Below, in pieces: positions 1-11,260 of a DNA stretch of 64,000 nt. The position numbers and the translations under genes were made by a program. The stretch comes from Diphasiastrum complanatum (taxonomy: Eukaryota; Streptophyta; Lycopodiopsida; Lycopodiales; Lycopodiaceae): positions 22,267,605 to 22,331,604 of the forward strand of contig CM055113.1 in assembly GCA_029204225.1 (NCBI GenBank), in the 5' to 3' direction. A model generated the notes under the pieces. It searched no databases, was not told where the DNA came from, and saw nothing but the letters and a program-made list of their open reading frames with translations. How positions within the stretch are numbered: position 1 is the stretch's first letter; the number at the start of each line of letters is the position of its first letter.

Positions 1-142
1 GAGGTTCGCATAGGTTTTTATTTGTTCTATGACCAGCATAGGTTGCAGTTATGTTTGAGGAGCACATATAGTGTGGTGTTAACTATTTGAACGGTTCTAT
101 GCTTAGCATAACTACGTAGTTAAATTTTTTTTTGAGGTTACG

Positions 143-1857
143 ATGTCAAGTAGTTCTACCTCTTCTATTCCAGTAGTTGTAACTCAATATGTTGCAACAA
201 GTGCAACATCTTCATCTGACATTCCCAATGAAAGCTTTTTTTATAAAGCCACTCCTGAATCTGAACATATTTTGGTAAATGATGTGGCATCGTCATCATT
301 TACCCGTTCATCATCTGAAATTCCTCAAGCAAGTACTTTTCAAAAGATGACGCTTGTAACTCAGCTTGTATCAAATCTTTTGACTCGTCCTCCTCTTTAG
401 ATACATGCTCGGCACAAGTAGAACATTGTTCTTTTGAACAAGTTGAATCATTGAGTGATGAGTCAAAAGCTTCAATTCACTCAGTTACTGATTCTAGTAA
501 ATCAACAGATCCACGTAAGTCTGTTGATCCGCGACGTTTAAGCTTTTCTCATGTTCGTTGGAGACCTTCTCAAAGTGATGTTCGTCGTGTTAAATCTAAA
601 AGGGCTATATTCGTTGAAAATTTAGAGCCTTCTGACGGTCCAGAACATCCTGGGGTTGGAGCCAGAATTCCCAGTCATGAAATTCCAACACCTTCTCAAC
701 CAGTTCAAGCACCTACTAGTGTCAAAGGTTCAATTTATAGATCAGACTCCAAACAAAAAACAAAATACAAGAGAGACTTGAGATCCTCACCTGATTTAAC
801 GAATCGTCAAAAACAGTTGATTACAAAATCTGAGATTCGAAAGGTACGGAATATTATTTGCTGCTCATCCTGTTGTTTGCAAAAGCTGAGTATTAGAGAA
901 ATTGAAGAATTAAATCAAACTTTTTTTTACGAAGTAAGGATGAGAGAAATTACTATTTGTGTGCAATAGTGAGGCCGGACAAAAATTCATTTTCATATTT
1001 TTTAAATGCTTTGGAGGTTTGTCGCAAAGCTTAGTAAGCAGTTCACACAATCGGAAACTCACGGCTTCAACGAATGCATGCACGACTTTATAAAGACCCA
1101 ACATTACGGAGATTCCGAACTATTTCTCCAGATGCTTTAAATGCAACTGCTTGGCTAAAGCATTTCATAGATCTGCACGGAGAAAAATTGCCTAATTCCT
1201 TATATTTTCTCTTGCCGGATAATTTTACATTAGAAATATTTTTGATGTACAAAGAGTTTGCAAAAACAAAAAATGTTCCCTATTTGAGTTACTCATATTT
1301 TCTTAGAATTTGGAAAAGAGATTTTGGACTGGTAAAGATTCCCAAAAAGTCACGAATGACAGTATGCTCCACTTGCGAGTTGTTAAAGTCTGCAAAACAA
1401 CTTGCAAAGACCAATGACGAGAAAGGTAAATATTAATCAAATTTGTCGTTCATTTTAATACATTTTGTTTTGAAAAAATTTATGTTGCAGTCTTTCTGAA
1501 CACCATTATGTTGCAGTCTTTTTGAACACCATTATGGTATGATCTTTAATTTATTAAATAAGTGAATCATTGTATTTTCAATGAATGCTACAAAAGCTCT
1601 TCAACTGCATAGAGATCAACAAACAGTTGAAAGACAAAAGTTGGCCAAGCATCGAAAGAAATGTTTGGAATGTCCACAAAAATATCTGGGACTTGTTATT
1701 GATGGCATGGATTAGAAGAAAACAATGTTGCCTCATTTTGTCAGAGTGCCCAAAAATTTGAACAAGGCAGATTTTATTCAGGTTCATCTCGTTGGAGCAC
1801 TTGTGTCTATGTGCACTAAGTCTTAATGCCACACATTCATGTGATCTCAACAAAATG
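143..1857 (+). pseudogene. Decayed gene of a DUF7869-like transposon-derived family
   Basis: Several frames on the plus strand add up to one broken protein. 143-400 and 451-969 are a Ser/Thr-rich, basic N-terminal part that changes frame near 390 and again at the poly-T run near 917. 1074-1436 is the best-preserved block; it contains a CSTCELLKSAKQLAK stretch with a Cys pair. At 1424 a GTAAAT could be a splice donor, with TTGCAG acceptors near 1487-1516. The next block from 1581 begins MNATKALQLHRDQQ and runs into YLGLVIDGMD, where TAG stands in the expected Gln position. A second in-frame TAA follows near 1824. From memory, this arrangement resembles uncharacterised DUF7869-type proteins of lower plants and other eukaryotes, thought to derive from mobile elements; I could not search. 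No function is claimed. Confidence 0.55.
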
Positions 1858-2435
1858 GCAAATGAAAACCATCATAATTACTTGTTTAAAGTTCATCCAT
1901 TAAGGCACACAAATGGCCGAAGCACTTTTAGAAGTAAATCATAGACAAAAGAGTGTCTTTAAAGAGAATGATAATGAATGATTGGCATTGTGAAAAATGC
2001 AACAAAAGATTAGCTTGACTGAACCTTGTAAAGATAGACATAGGTGGATCCCACATGTGTGGAGGTTGCTCCCACATGTGAAGAATAAGCCTACTTTTAT
2101 ATCCAGGTCCATTTTTCATCATTAGATTAGACCTTTTATCAAGATTCTATGTGTTGAGTCAACAAATCAAGTTCCTCGGTCTTGTTAGAAGTATGCTTTA
2201 ATTGGACCATAATTGGTTCATATTTATGTTTAGATCTGGGTTTGGATCAAGCAATTTAATGTTTTTATGTGTTAATTAGGTGCCAAAAAGTCATTCTTGT
2301 AGGTCTAATTTGAGATCAAAATGTGATCTTTGAGAGCTTGTGAAGTCCAAAATCTCAATTTTTGTGTATGACCCAATAAACCTACTTTTATATTAACACT
2401 CTCCCTATAGGTAGACATTACTTTTCATCTAGGCT
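1858..2435. other. Intergenic, no gene recognised
   Basis: AT-rich DNA without a supported coding region. Two CCACATGTG palindromic motifs occur close together near 2052-2078. They could be E-box-like sites or chance. Nothing else is recognisable. Confidence 0.4.
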
Positions 2436-2690
2436 TATACATAGCATCAAAGTCGAAAAACTTTAATTACAAAAATCTTTGACCTATATTTATCAAACTT
2501 TTTTCTAATGAGTGGCTTAATAAAAATATCAACTAGCTGTTCGTCTGACTACAATGAACAACGTATATTTCTTTATTCAACAATCTCTCAAAGTAAATAT
2601 GATTTATTTGATCTAATAAAGTGATATCTTATTACCATTTCAAGGATATGTCTAAGTACTTGATCTTCATGAACAATATGAAATGAAGTG
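2436..2690 (-). pseudogene. Ty1/copia RNase H C-terminal remnant
   Basis: Read on the minus strand, the translation gives a degenerate RYHFIR block, then several stops, then SDEQLVDIFIKPLIRKKF. This matches the conserved end of plant copia polyproteins, where HIDIRYHFIR is followed by EDQLADIFTKPL. The fragment carries stops between blocks and no upstream pol domains are recognisable to its right, so it is a short dead 3' scrap of a copia element. Identification rests on these motifs only. Confidence 0.6.
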
Positions 2691-4944
2691 GACATAAACA
2701 TGGGTTGAAGTTTTCATATGAAGTGCACATAAAAGTGGGTTCAATAAGGACCCTAGGCAATTGTCAAATTTGAAATGTACATAGGCATTAAATGAGACAT
2801 GTAGGTGCTATGCCTAGAGCCTTAAGAGTGTTCCTAGTAAGACAACCAAGGCAACAAATGTCCGAGTTTTGTCTTGCAAGTTAACTACAAAAGTCTATGG
2901 CAATGGGACTTGAATTTAGCCTTTAGCTCTTGCTCACCTTAATGTTGTATTCCAAGGTAAAAGCGCCACATATGATTGATTAGCACTGAATTGAATATGA
3001 TTGACAAACTTGTTTATGCAAAGAAGATTTTGAGTCCAAAAATAACCCTCTGGTGATAAGTTTTTCAATATGTCTACACCCTTCTATTCCTAAAATGTAG
3101 TGTTGATAATCCACTTCGCAAACTATTAATTCGATGTTTGTAAGTCAATATATTGATGATTTTTTTTAATATCTGAGCATTGTTTGAATTATGGAGTCAT
3201 ACAATGGCAACCTTCTGAAACATTTTAGTTTTGCAAACTCGATATTTACAAGGCAAAGAGATGAAGATTTTGTAGCTACATGAGTTACTTCATGTGCCAA
3301 AATTTTGATATGATCGTCTACGTGATTCAATTCCCTACAGAGGCCATACAAGGTATTCTTTTGTGTGCTTAACTATTCAATTGTTTGCTAAGAAATTTCA
3401 ACCACATCAATCTATGGATATGCACATCTACATGCCTCATACAAAATGTCAAGTCTTTCCACACGTGCACAAGACGGTTGTGCACAAGATGGTTGTCCTG
3501 ATACTTGGAGGCTATAGATATGAAACTTCACATTGCATAGAGAGGACACTATTGGGGGCTTAGACAAAAAGCTAGGATATTGGCCTACCAAATCAAATTC
3601 AAGACCCGTTCAAATTTGATGGAATTCACACCGAGAAAATGCACTCACAGAGGATGGAAAGTTAGGTTTACAAAATACTTTTTAGGCCCATAAAAATGGC
3701 TTCATTATCTTTAAAAGGATTCTCATCCTCATTTGAAATATCTTTTCATTCATGTGGTACTCCATCCAACCATTTTTCATTTATTATATATTATTAAAAT
3801 ACTATTATTTTAAAAACATCATCAAGCATTCAGTCTAGCTAAAAAACACACACAGTTATCTATCAATCCTTTATACCCTAATCATTTATTAATTCATTCA
3901 ACTCATAGAGAAAAAATATTAATGCAAATGATCATATTCCTAACTCTAAAATTAAGCGCTTTCCAGATCATGATGTTTCAAAGAGCTAGAAGAGACAAGT
4001 GCAAATGAAGATGAGCTTAGCTCATACTTACAAATAACATCAAAAATTAAAAAGGGATGGCAGGAAATGTACAATTGCATTTAGACCTAGACTTATATGA
4101 GTATTAAGACTCATGTGATGACAAAAATGAAACATTGTCTAGAAACCCATGTAATCATGAGAATTAGTCATAAATGTGTCAAAAATCAAGAGCATTTCTA
4201 GTCAATTGTATTCAAGACACAGTCAATTGTATCATTCAGTCTCCCTCCCTCCCTCAAATTGAATTTAAAACATATCTTTTTATATCTCCCATTATCAGAA
4301 TTTAGAGCTGAACATTTAAATTTAAATATCCTAAAGTTTTATAGAGCCTTGGTGACACAAAAGACAAGTTCAAAAGGTAGAAAAAGATTGGCTTGTCTGA
4401 AAGTCATTACTTTATATCACAAAAAATTGCTACTACAAGTCGAAAATTATGGTTAGACTCAAAAGATGAACGTGTAATTTAAGGTGTGATATGAAAGCTT
4501 TCATCTCAATTACATGTAAGAATCAACACATTCATCTTGTATAATTGTGGACATATGAAAACTGGATCTATAATGTGATGTATGCTCTTTGATTCAAACA
4601 ATATTGTTCTACTCCAATGACACCCTAACCAATTACCCTGATGGCCGTGACACAAAAAGCATTCTAGTAGGGAAGGTCTTGGGGAAGTACTCTAAAAGAT
4701 TTACAGGATTATGGTAACCTTGAATACTTGGTTCAGAAATTACTATAGTAGCTAATACGTTAGGGATGCCTAAGACATGATGTGCTTTCTGTTTGGTTTT
4801 ACATTCTAGGGGATGAATTGTTACGTCATCCCAATAGATTTGCAAAAACAAGAATTGTTTCATATATCTATGAGGATCTAGCTCAAGAGAAAAATGTGCA
4901 TGATGTTGAATATTCCACAATATTGTGCCAAAAAAACGTAGAAT
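2691..4944. other. Intergenic, no gene recognised
   Basis: About 2.2 kb of AT-rich DNA. Open frames are all under 100 codons, overlap on both strands and show no family motif. A short TCCC repeat occurs near 4241-4256. I see no RNA gene here. Confidence 0.4.
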
Positions 4945-5411
4945 TAATGAACCGTCAGCAGTTCACCACGGTTCTGAGAACTGTACAGTGAACTGTACGG
5001 TTCTTAGTAAATTTTGCCCAGAACCGTGGTGAACCGTACTGATTAATTGAATAATTAATTAATTAATTTTGTTTAGTTTCCCCCCCAAAAATAACCCAAA
5101 AATATGCAAAAAGAAGGCCAAGAAAATCTGTGGAAGTCTGTGAATTCTGTGAAATCATCTGTAAAATCTGTCAATCATCTGTGAAATCATCTGTCAAATC
5201 ATCTGTATCATCGATTCATCTGTCAAATCATTTGTACTGTGTACATCATGTGAAATCTGTCATATCTGTAAAATCTGTGAAATCTGTGAAATTTGGTATT
5301 CACAGATTTCACAGGTGATTTGGTAATTAATGAATTAATCAATTAATTATTTACTTAATTTAAATAGAGGAACCGTGGTACGGTTCCTCCCACGGTTCTG
5401 AGAACCGTGGG
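4945..5411. repeat. Palindrome-bounded repeat element (MITE-like)
   Basis: The left edge (about 4955-5036) holds inverted copies of a GGTTCACCACGGTTCT-type sequence, with ACGGTTCT and AGAACCGT repeated several times. The right edge (about 5368-5411) is a second hairpin built from the same GAACCGTGG / CCACGGTTC words. Between them are AT-rich TTAATTAA stretches and a tandem array of about 11-12 bp units ending in ATCTGT (5130-5295). There is no coding capacity. The arrangement resembles a non-autonomous DNA element with subterminal repeats. No target duplication was identified, so the exact ends are uncertain. Confidence 0.5.
5130..5295. repeat. Short tandem array with ATCTGT-ending units
   Basis: Units of the type GTGAAATCTGT, GTAAAATCTGT and CAAATCATCTGT follow each other more than ten times. 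The array makes an open frame of Val-Lys-Ser repeats that is not a gene. It lies inside the palindrome-bounded element. Confidence 0.7.
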
Positions 5412-6582
5412 TTCTATGCAAAAAAAGAGATCTACGAAGTCGCATGCTTTGAAAGTACGCTGCGTGAAGGGGAGTGAGATATATTAGACATGCTCCAACA
5501 TTTCCAAATTTTGCAATGATTTACTACGAATCAAGTTATGAGAAGATATGAAGCTCTAAGAATAGGAGCCTTCAAATGTGAATACAAAACAGATTTGACT
5601 TGACACCAAATCAATGATGCAGAAGTATTTCATGTATTGATCGAGTTCAGCATCAAGCGTCAGAAAAAACACAAAAACCACGTGCACAATCTGACTTGCA
5701 CAAACTTGCACAAACATAAGTATAAACTGCAATAGTTCGATCCAGTGATATTAGCAGCCACTGATTTTATCAAGCAGTAGCAATAAACAGATACTCAATA
5801 TTGGCCGGTTCCAAACATTAACCAGAGACCAAAGAATCCTCCATCACTTTGCTCCTTTACAGCAGTATACAGCTGATTTTCATCTGTGACAAGGTCAAAC
5901 AGATGTTCAAGTTAGGAGCATACGAATAATTGAATTGTGAAAATTATACTTGCTTTGCGGGATCCCATCCTATTTTTGCAATGTCACTTTATACTTATAA
6001 AAAAAGTGCTTCACAAGAAAGATACAAGTGTATGTACTTAAGCCTGTTGAAAGTAAAAAGACAAATATCACCTCAAATCTTGAAATCAAGCAGCACCATA
6101 AAATTTTAGTGGAAAGAAGAAATGCAAAGAACAACAAAGCAACTAAAATTGAGTTTAAGGAAATAAATTCCTGACTGACCCAGCTTTTCACATGGACAGG
6201 GGACGAAGATCATTGAAACCGGTATAATTTTTACCATTTCAAAACCAAATGACAGCTTCTAATCAGTGCCCGCTATGTAGTTTCAGGGAAAAACAACTAA
6301 TTACAAATTGCAGAAAGGCAGCTGAATTCACATAGCTATGCCATGTTTGAGGCTTTGAGCATTCTAACTGTATAATTATCTTCTTAGTGTCAGTACATAC
6401 AACTTTGTGAGATTGCAGAGGCTTATACAGCATCTGCATACAAATGCCTACAGAGCATGGCAATGTGAAAATGTGAACTAGAAGCTTGACAGAAGCAAAT
6501 ATTCGAAATAGTAAATATAGCATCTCGAAGAAATGGTCCATTGGCAGAGCTAAACATTATTACATTTGTACTGGTAAAAGAC
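5412..6582. other. 3' flank of the glutamine synthetase gene
   Basis: About 1.2 kb beyond the GS1 stop codon on its minus strand. It should hold the 3' untranslated region and transcript end, but I saw no canonical AATAAA close to the stop. Open frames here overlap on both strands and have no family features. Confidence 0.35.
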
Positions 6583-9500
6583 TTACTTTGATGGTTCCCA
6601 AAGAAGTGTTGTTTTTGCAATTAAAGATGTCACAATATATGGATCCATGTTTGAAGCTGGACGTCGGTCCTCAAAATAACCTGTTAACAAGCAACCAATG
6701 CTTGTCAGTGCACCTTCACCAATGTAGCTTGATGCAAGAATAAACCATCTGCAGAATCATCTCCACCATGACATCAGGTTACAAAATGCTGAGCTGATAT
6801 CTGCAACAGAATGTATGAACCTCTGATTCTGATTGAATTCAGCTTGCAAAATTGGCAAATGAAAACCCACCCTTTCCTTCTCGCTCTGTGTCACGCCCAA
6901 CACGAATTGATGCACCACGATTTGCAACACCCTGTATGAATTACAAGGGTAACCCTTAGAGATATGCCTAAAAAATCTACTACCCAAGTTCACCACATAA
7001 ATTTCCCATTTTTGAAGGTGGTTGTCTTGCACTCAAATCAGCAATGACATACCCACGAGAAAGTATGAATATCTGCAGTCTCGTGCCTTCCAGTTAGTCT
7101 CCGTTCATTGCCTTCACCATAAGCTGCAATGTGCTCTTTATGCCGTAATCCCAATTTTTCAATGGCTTTCTTGATAATCTCAAACCCTCCTTCTTCTCGC
7201 ATGGATTTTGTGCTGAATTCAAACAGTGCATTTAAACATTAGCCTGCGTAAAGATGTCAATGGCCAGCCACTTAAAAAGCAAGGAAAATATCACAGACAA
7301 TTCACGAATATCTGTATTGATCTTCCAGTTACCTGTAGTTCGTGTGAGCACCTGCTCCATTCCAATCTCCCTGAAAACAACAGCTCCATGTCAGAAGTAA
7401 AAATCAGCTGCTAAAGCATCGGATATGTGAACTAGAAATCAGGAAAGATGCTAACCTGAATTGGCTTAGGGTCAAATGTTACAACAACTCCAGCAATTTC
7501 TGTTATCCTCTGCACCATGCCCGACGAATAGGAAGGAATTAAGGCTTCCTCTTGAAAGATCAGATCTAACTAACTATTTGTAATTACACCAATTGAGTGA
7601 GCTGACAACGATAATCACCTCGAGAATGTAGCGAGCTGCCCACAGCTGATCTCCAGAAGAGATGCCTACACATGGACCTACTTGAAATTCCCACTGTAGT
7701 GCCAATTTATTTGGCATTAGGATCAAAGAATATGCACTTGATAATTTCTTAATGCAATGTCTATCTACAAATTTGAAACGAAAGTCAAAAAAATAGGAAG
7801 AATTCTGTAAAGAAAAATTGTTGCTGTCTTATTTCAGAAAGAGCAATATGATTACCTGACCAGGCATAACTTCCCCATTGATACCACTAATCTTAATGCC
7901 AGCATAAATGCATGCCTTGTAGTGGGCATTCACAATATCACGACCCCATGCTTTGTCTGCCCCAGTTCCACAGTAGTAGGGCCCCTGAAAAGCACCTAAA
8001 ATTGTAGATTTCTCTGTGTATGGTAATGGGAATGTAGATGAACTATTCCTTTTGTAGAAAATTTACCCAGCAGCAGTAGAAAATGCTCACCTGAGGTCCC
8101 GGATATCCATTAATTGGCCATCCAAGAGGCCACTTGACATCTTTCTGAAGGAGAGTGTATTCTTGCTCAATTCCAAACCTGAAGTAAACAAAAATACATG
8201 AATTTGCATATTTGCTGATTCCAAAATAGCAAAATTCGAATTCATCATTCGTTGCACACAAAGTCTCACCATGGTTCCTCATCAGCAACTTTCTTTTCGC
8301 TGAAGATCTTTGCTGCTTCAAAACGTTTGTTGGTGGGAATGGGCTCCCCAGCAGGCGTATATGTATCACAAATCACCTGATTGGAAATTAGAAAATTTGA
8401 CTCTGAGGTAATCAATAATCAGAGACTTTACCTCAGGCACCCAAATCCATACATTGGCATGAGTGGTAAGATGCAACCAGAAAACTATTCCTCATTCTCA
8501 GAAGGGAAATGTCAAAATCAACCCTTTGGCTCCATGAGGAGATCAGGCATCTTGAGGCTCCTCATCCGACCACTTTAGTTATTATAGCATTTCCTTATTT
8601 TACTCAAAAGGTTGCTTTCATATTCTTCAAGCCTCTGGAAAACTTGAATAGGTCTTTTCTAAGATTCAAACGTCTAGAATCAACTTCATGAATAAAAACT
8701 TGAAATGGATTAATATCTAGCATAAAGTCAAGAGTAAAATGCATTAAACCAATGACAGATTCTCACCAGAATATTGTGTCCCCTTCTGAAAGGATCCTTG
8801 AAAATAGCCTGAGGACTGCAAAGAATCAAAACATATCAAATAAAACTTCCATTCTGGCGGCTTGATTATCCATGTACCCTTTCCGATCCTACCCACAAAA
8901 AAAAGTTCTATATCATAGCCACACAAGAAAACTTTATAGCTGGTGTAGGTGACGTGCTGGATTCTGTGATAATAAAATGTACGTACTAGATAATCACTTC
9001 ACTGTCTTGTCCAGGAGCCTGCCCTGTACTTGATCCATCGAAATTCCAGTTTGGCAGATCTTTGACGTGCTTCACAGGACCGGGAAGGGTCTGAACAAAG
9101 GCACATAGAGCAACCCATCAGCTTTGACTAAAGTATTGCACTCTTTATTCCAAAACTGACTTCAGCCTAGAGTTAAAGACCACCAAAGGCCACTAGCTAA
9201 ATCTAGTTTCATGAACCCTTGAAAGTGACAACTCACTCTTGCTTTGCTGCGGATGTCCATGCCAGATCCTCCGATCCTGATTCAAAAGGAATCACATATC
9301 AAGCGTTAGTACTGCTATCGCAAAGAGAACATGTCTTCGTTCAACCAAATCGAAGATTGACTGAGCCGGTTAGAAGCTCTGACAAAGAATGAGAGCAAAC
9401 TAGACATTCTTCTTCGAATGAACTGCAATAGATTTCTGAAGTGACACATGAGTAGGCTGCAATGACCAAGAGTAAGAAACTTAGACATTTCTTCTTCCAA

Positions 9501-9844
9501 TAAACTGGAATCGATTCACATCAGGAGGCTAAAATGGCCGAGAGTAGGACAAGACGACTGCTTCTGCAGGCTATCATTAATGATAAAGAAAGCGCAATTC
9601 CTGTAGAATTTCGTAACCAATGATCCAGAAAACCACCAGATCTAAGACCACACAACCAAGCACGAAGTCCAGTGCCATGCGCTAGCCTGTGCGGAAATTG
9701 CAACCTTGCATACGAGCACTCATAAGAAACCCAAACTGCACAAGAACAAAACCCACAAACAAGCGGCATAACTGACCAGATATACTCGGCAATAATCTCT
9801 TTCTCGTCAAGATCCAGGTTGAGCAGATCAGTGAGGAGCGACAT
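6583..9844 (-). CDS. GS1: Cytosolic glutamine synthetase (GS1), 13 exons
   Basis: The enzyme makes glutamine from glutamate, ammonium and ATP (EC 6.3.1.2), the main entry of nitrogen in plants. Coding exons on the minus strand are 9844-9777, 9276-9237, 9090-8987, 8815-8767, 8376-8270, 8178-8091, 7984-7856, 7693-7619, 7509-7456, 7370-7333, 7212-7053, 6931-6871 and 6680-6583. All introns are GT-AG (the first donor is GTCAGT) and the phases join without a break into 356 residues, the usual length of plant GS1. The start [12 protein letters not shown] is the typical cytosolic beginning and no transit peptide precedes it. The glutamine synthetase signature [15 protein letters not shown] is at residues 53-67, metal-ligand region [10 protein letters not shown] near 125-134, [15 protein letters not shown] near 188-202 and the ATP-binding [17 protein letters not shown] near 235-251. 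The C-terminus reads LLWEPSK. No stop or frameshift is present, so the gene looks functional. Confidence 0.97.
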
Positions 9845-10200
9845 CTTGCCGACCCGCTAAGCTTCAAAATCGATCTGTGCGCACAAGCAGGAGCAGCAAG
9901 GATTGTCAGAAACACCACAGCGAAGCTATGGCGAGGCGAGATGGAGGGGCAGGAGGATAGAGCGAGCCAGCGATGGCGATGGCGAGAGAAGAGAGAAAGG
10001 AGGAGAAGGAATGGAAGAGAAATGGGATAGCAGCTGGCTTCTATATGGACGGAGAGAAAAGGGGTGGGGGCGGGGGGGGGCTACCGCCTCCACAACCGGA
10101 AGCGCCTCCTCAAAAGCCCTGCAAGTGGCGATGGGTTGACCAGCGACCCTTCAAAGTGACGTCAGCGACCCTGCAAGCGATAAGCAAAGTGTGTATCTAA
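9845..10200 (-). promoter_or_regulatory. Upstream flank / 5' UTR of GS1
   Basis: Read on the minus strand, the 200 bases before the GS1 start are rich in CT runs, as in many plant 5' leaders, and more GC-rich than the surroundings. A weak TATA-like CATATAGAA lies at about 10041-10049, roughly 200 bases from the ATG. A run of nine G (plus strand) sits near 10072-10080. Open frames on the plus strand here are purine-rich shadows. The transcription start is not determined. Confidence 0.4.
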
Positions 10201-10244
10201 TTCGCGTAGACCAACCCAATGGCGTCTGCATTGGGCCTAAGGAC

Positions 10245-10450
10245 CCCCTCCCTTAATTTGACACTTTCAAGAGGTGGATTTTTTCGCCGTCCTTCTCCTC
10301 TTTTGAGCCTCTAAAAAACTCCCTCGATTTGGCAGCTCCACAGGACTTTTTTGCCGTCCTTCCCCTTCTTTGGACCACTAACAATATCTTTATCTGGCAG
10401 CTTTCGTGAGCATTTTTTCGCCGTCCTTTCCCTTAATTTGGCACCTCTGG
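10245..10450. repeat. 67-bp degenerate tandem repeat, about three units
   Basis: The word GCCGTCCTT recurs at 10286, 10353 and 10420, exactly 67 bases apart. It is preceded by a T run and by ATTTGGCA-type words. The units are diverged. The array stands just upstream of GS1. Confidence 0.75.
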
Positions 10451-10776
10451 AAATCCTTTGATCTCGCACCTTCAAAATGGCTTCTTCTGGACGTCTCATG
10501 GGGCTATGTGCAACGACTATTTCCAAGATGACCAACCCGACCTATTTTAGGTGATGGACGTGATGGATCTTGGACCTCGGAGAAGCATCAAGAAGGATTT
10601 GGGGACTCACGATCCTACACACCGTGTTTTTCTTTCATTAGAATAGCCTTAAGGGCCTCCTTTCGATATGGGGTAGCATAGGAAGGCTTTTCAAGAGTGA
10701 GGGACCTTGCCCAAGAGCAAAGTGCCTAAAGAACTTTTCGGGGCCTCACCCTACTTTTTTCTTTTTGATTGAGACG

Positions 10777-10848
10777 TCTTTACAAGCCCTTGTTGTCATG
10801 AATGGGGTTTTGTCTTTACAAGCCCTTGTTGTCATGAATGGGGTTTTG
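10777..10848. repeat. 36-bp perfect tandem duplication
   Basis: A 36-base unit starting TCTTTACAAGCCC and ending GGGGTTTTG occurs twice head to tail with no visible difference, so the duplication is probably recent. Confidence 0.85.
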
Positions 10849-10888
10849 TGCTCTAGAGATAAGAGGATGACAACTCCACCACACAACG

Positions 10889-11255
10889 GACTCCAAAATG
10901 AATAGTTGCCTAGAGACAATAGTAAGTAGAAAGATAAGTTTATTTTCTTTTTGTAGTTTGGTTGTGCACTAAGAAAATATCTGAAAACAAAAACTCGATC
11001 ACACAAAGGCCAAGGTTACTTTATTTTTGTAGTTTGGGTGTGCACTAAGAAAAAATCTAAAAACGCCTCCAAAATGAATGGTTGCCTAGAGACAATAGTA
11101 AGTAGAAAGATAAGGTTAGTTACTTTCTTTTTGTAGTTTGGCTGTGCACTAAAACTCAATCGCACAAAAGCCTCCAAATGAATATTTGCCTAGAGACAAT
11201 AGTAAGTAGACAGATAAGGTTACTTTCTTTTTGTACTTTTGGTTGTGCACAAAAA
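10889..11255. repeat. Long-unit tandem repeat (about 105-176 bp spacing)
   Basis: Three starts of CTCCAAAATGAAT / CTCCAAATGAAT (10891, 11067, 11172) are each followed by TTGCCTAGAGACAATAGTAA, a pyrimidine-rich part and TTTGGTTGTGCAC-like words. The first interval contains an extra partial copy of the TTGTAGTTTGG part. No coding potential. Confidence 0.8.
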
Positions 11256-11260
11256 AAAAA

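Noticed and set aside
5130-5318. 62-codon frame with Val-Lys-Ser repeats
   Set aside because: It is a product of the short tandem array inside a repeat element.
9521-9780. Extension of the GS1 first-exon frame downstream of the IW codons
   Set aside because: This reads through intron 1. The GTCAGT donor at 9776-9771 and the acceptor at 9278 give the conserved continuation IGGSGMD.
9903-10200. Plus-strand open frames upstream of GS1
   Set aside because: They arise from the CT-rich leader and promoter read backwards, are purine-biased and have no homology I recognise.
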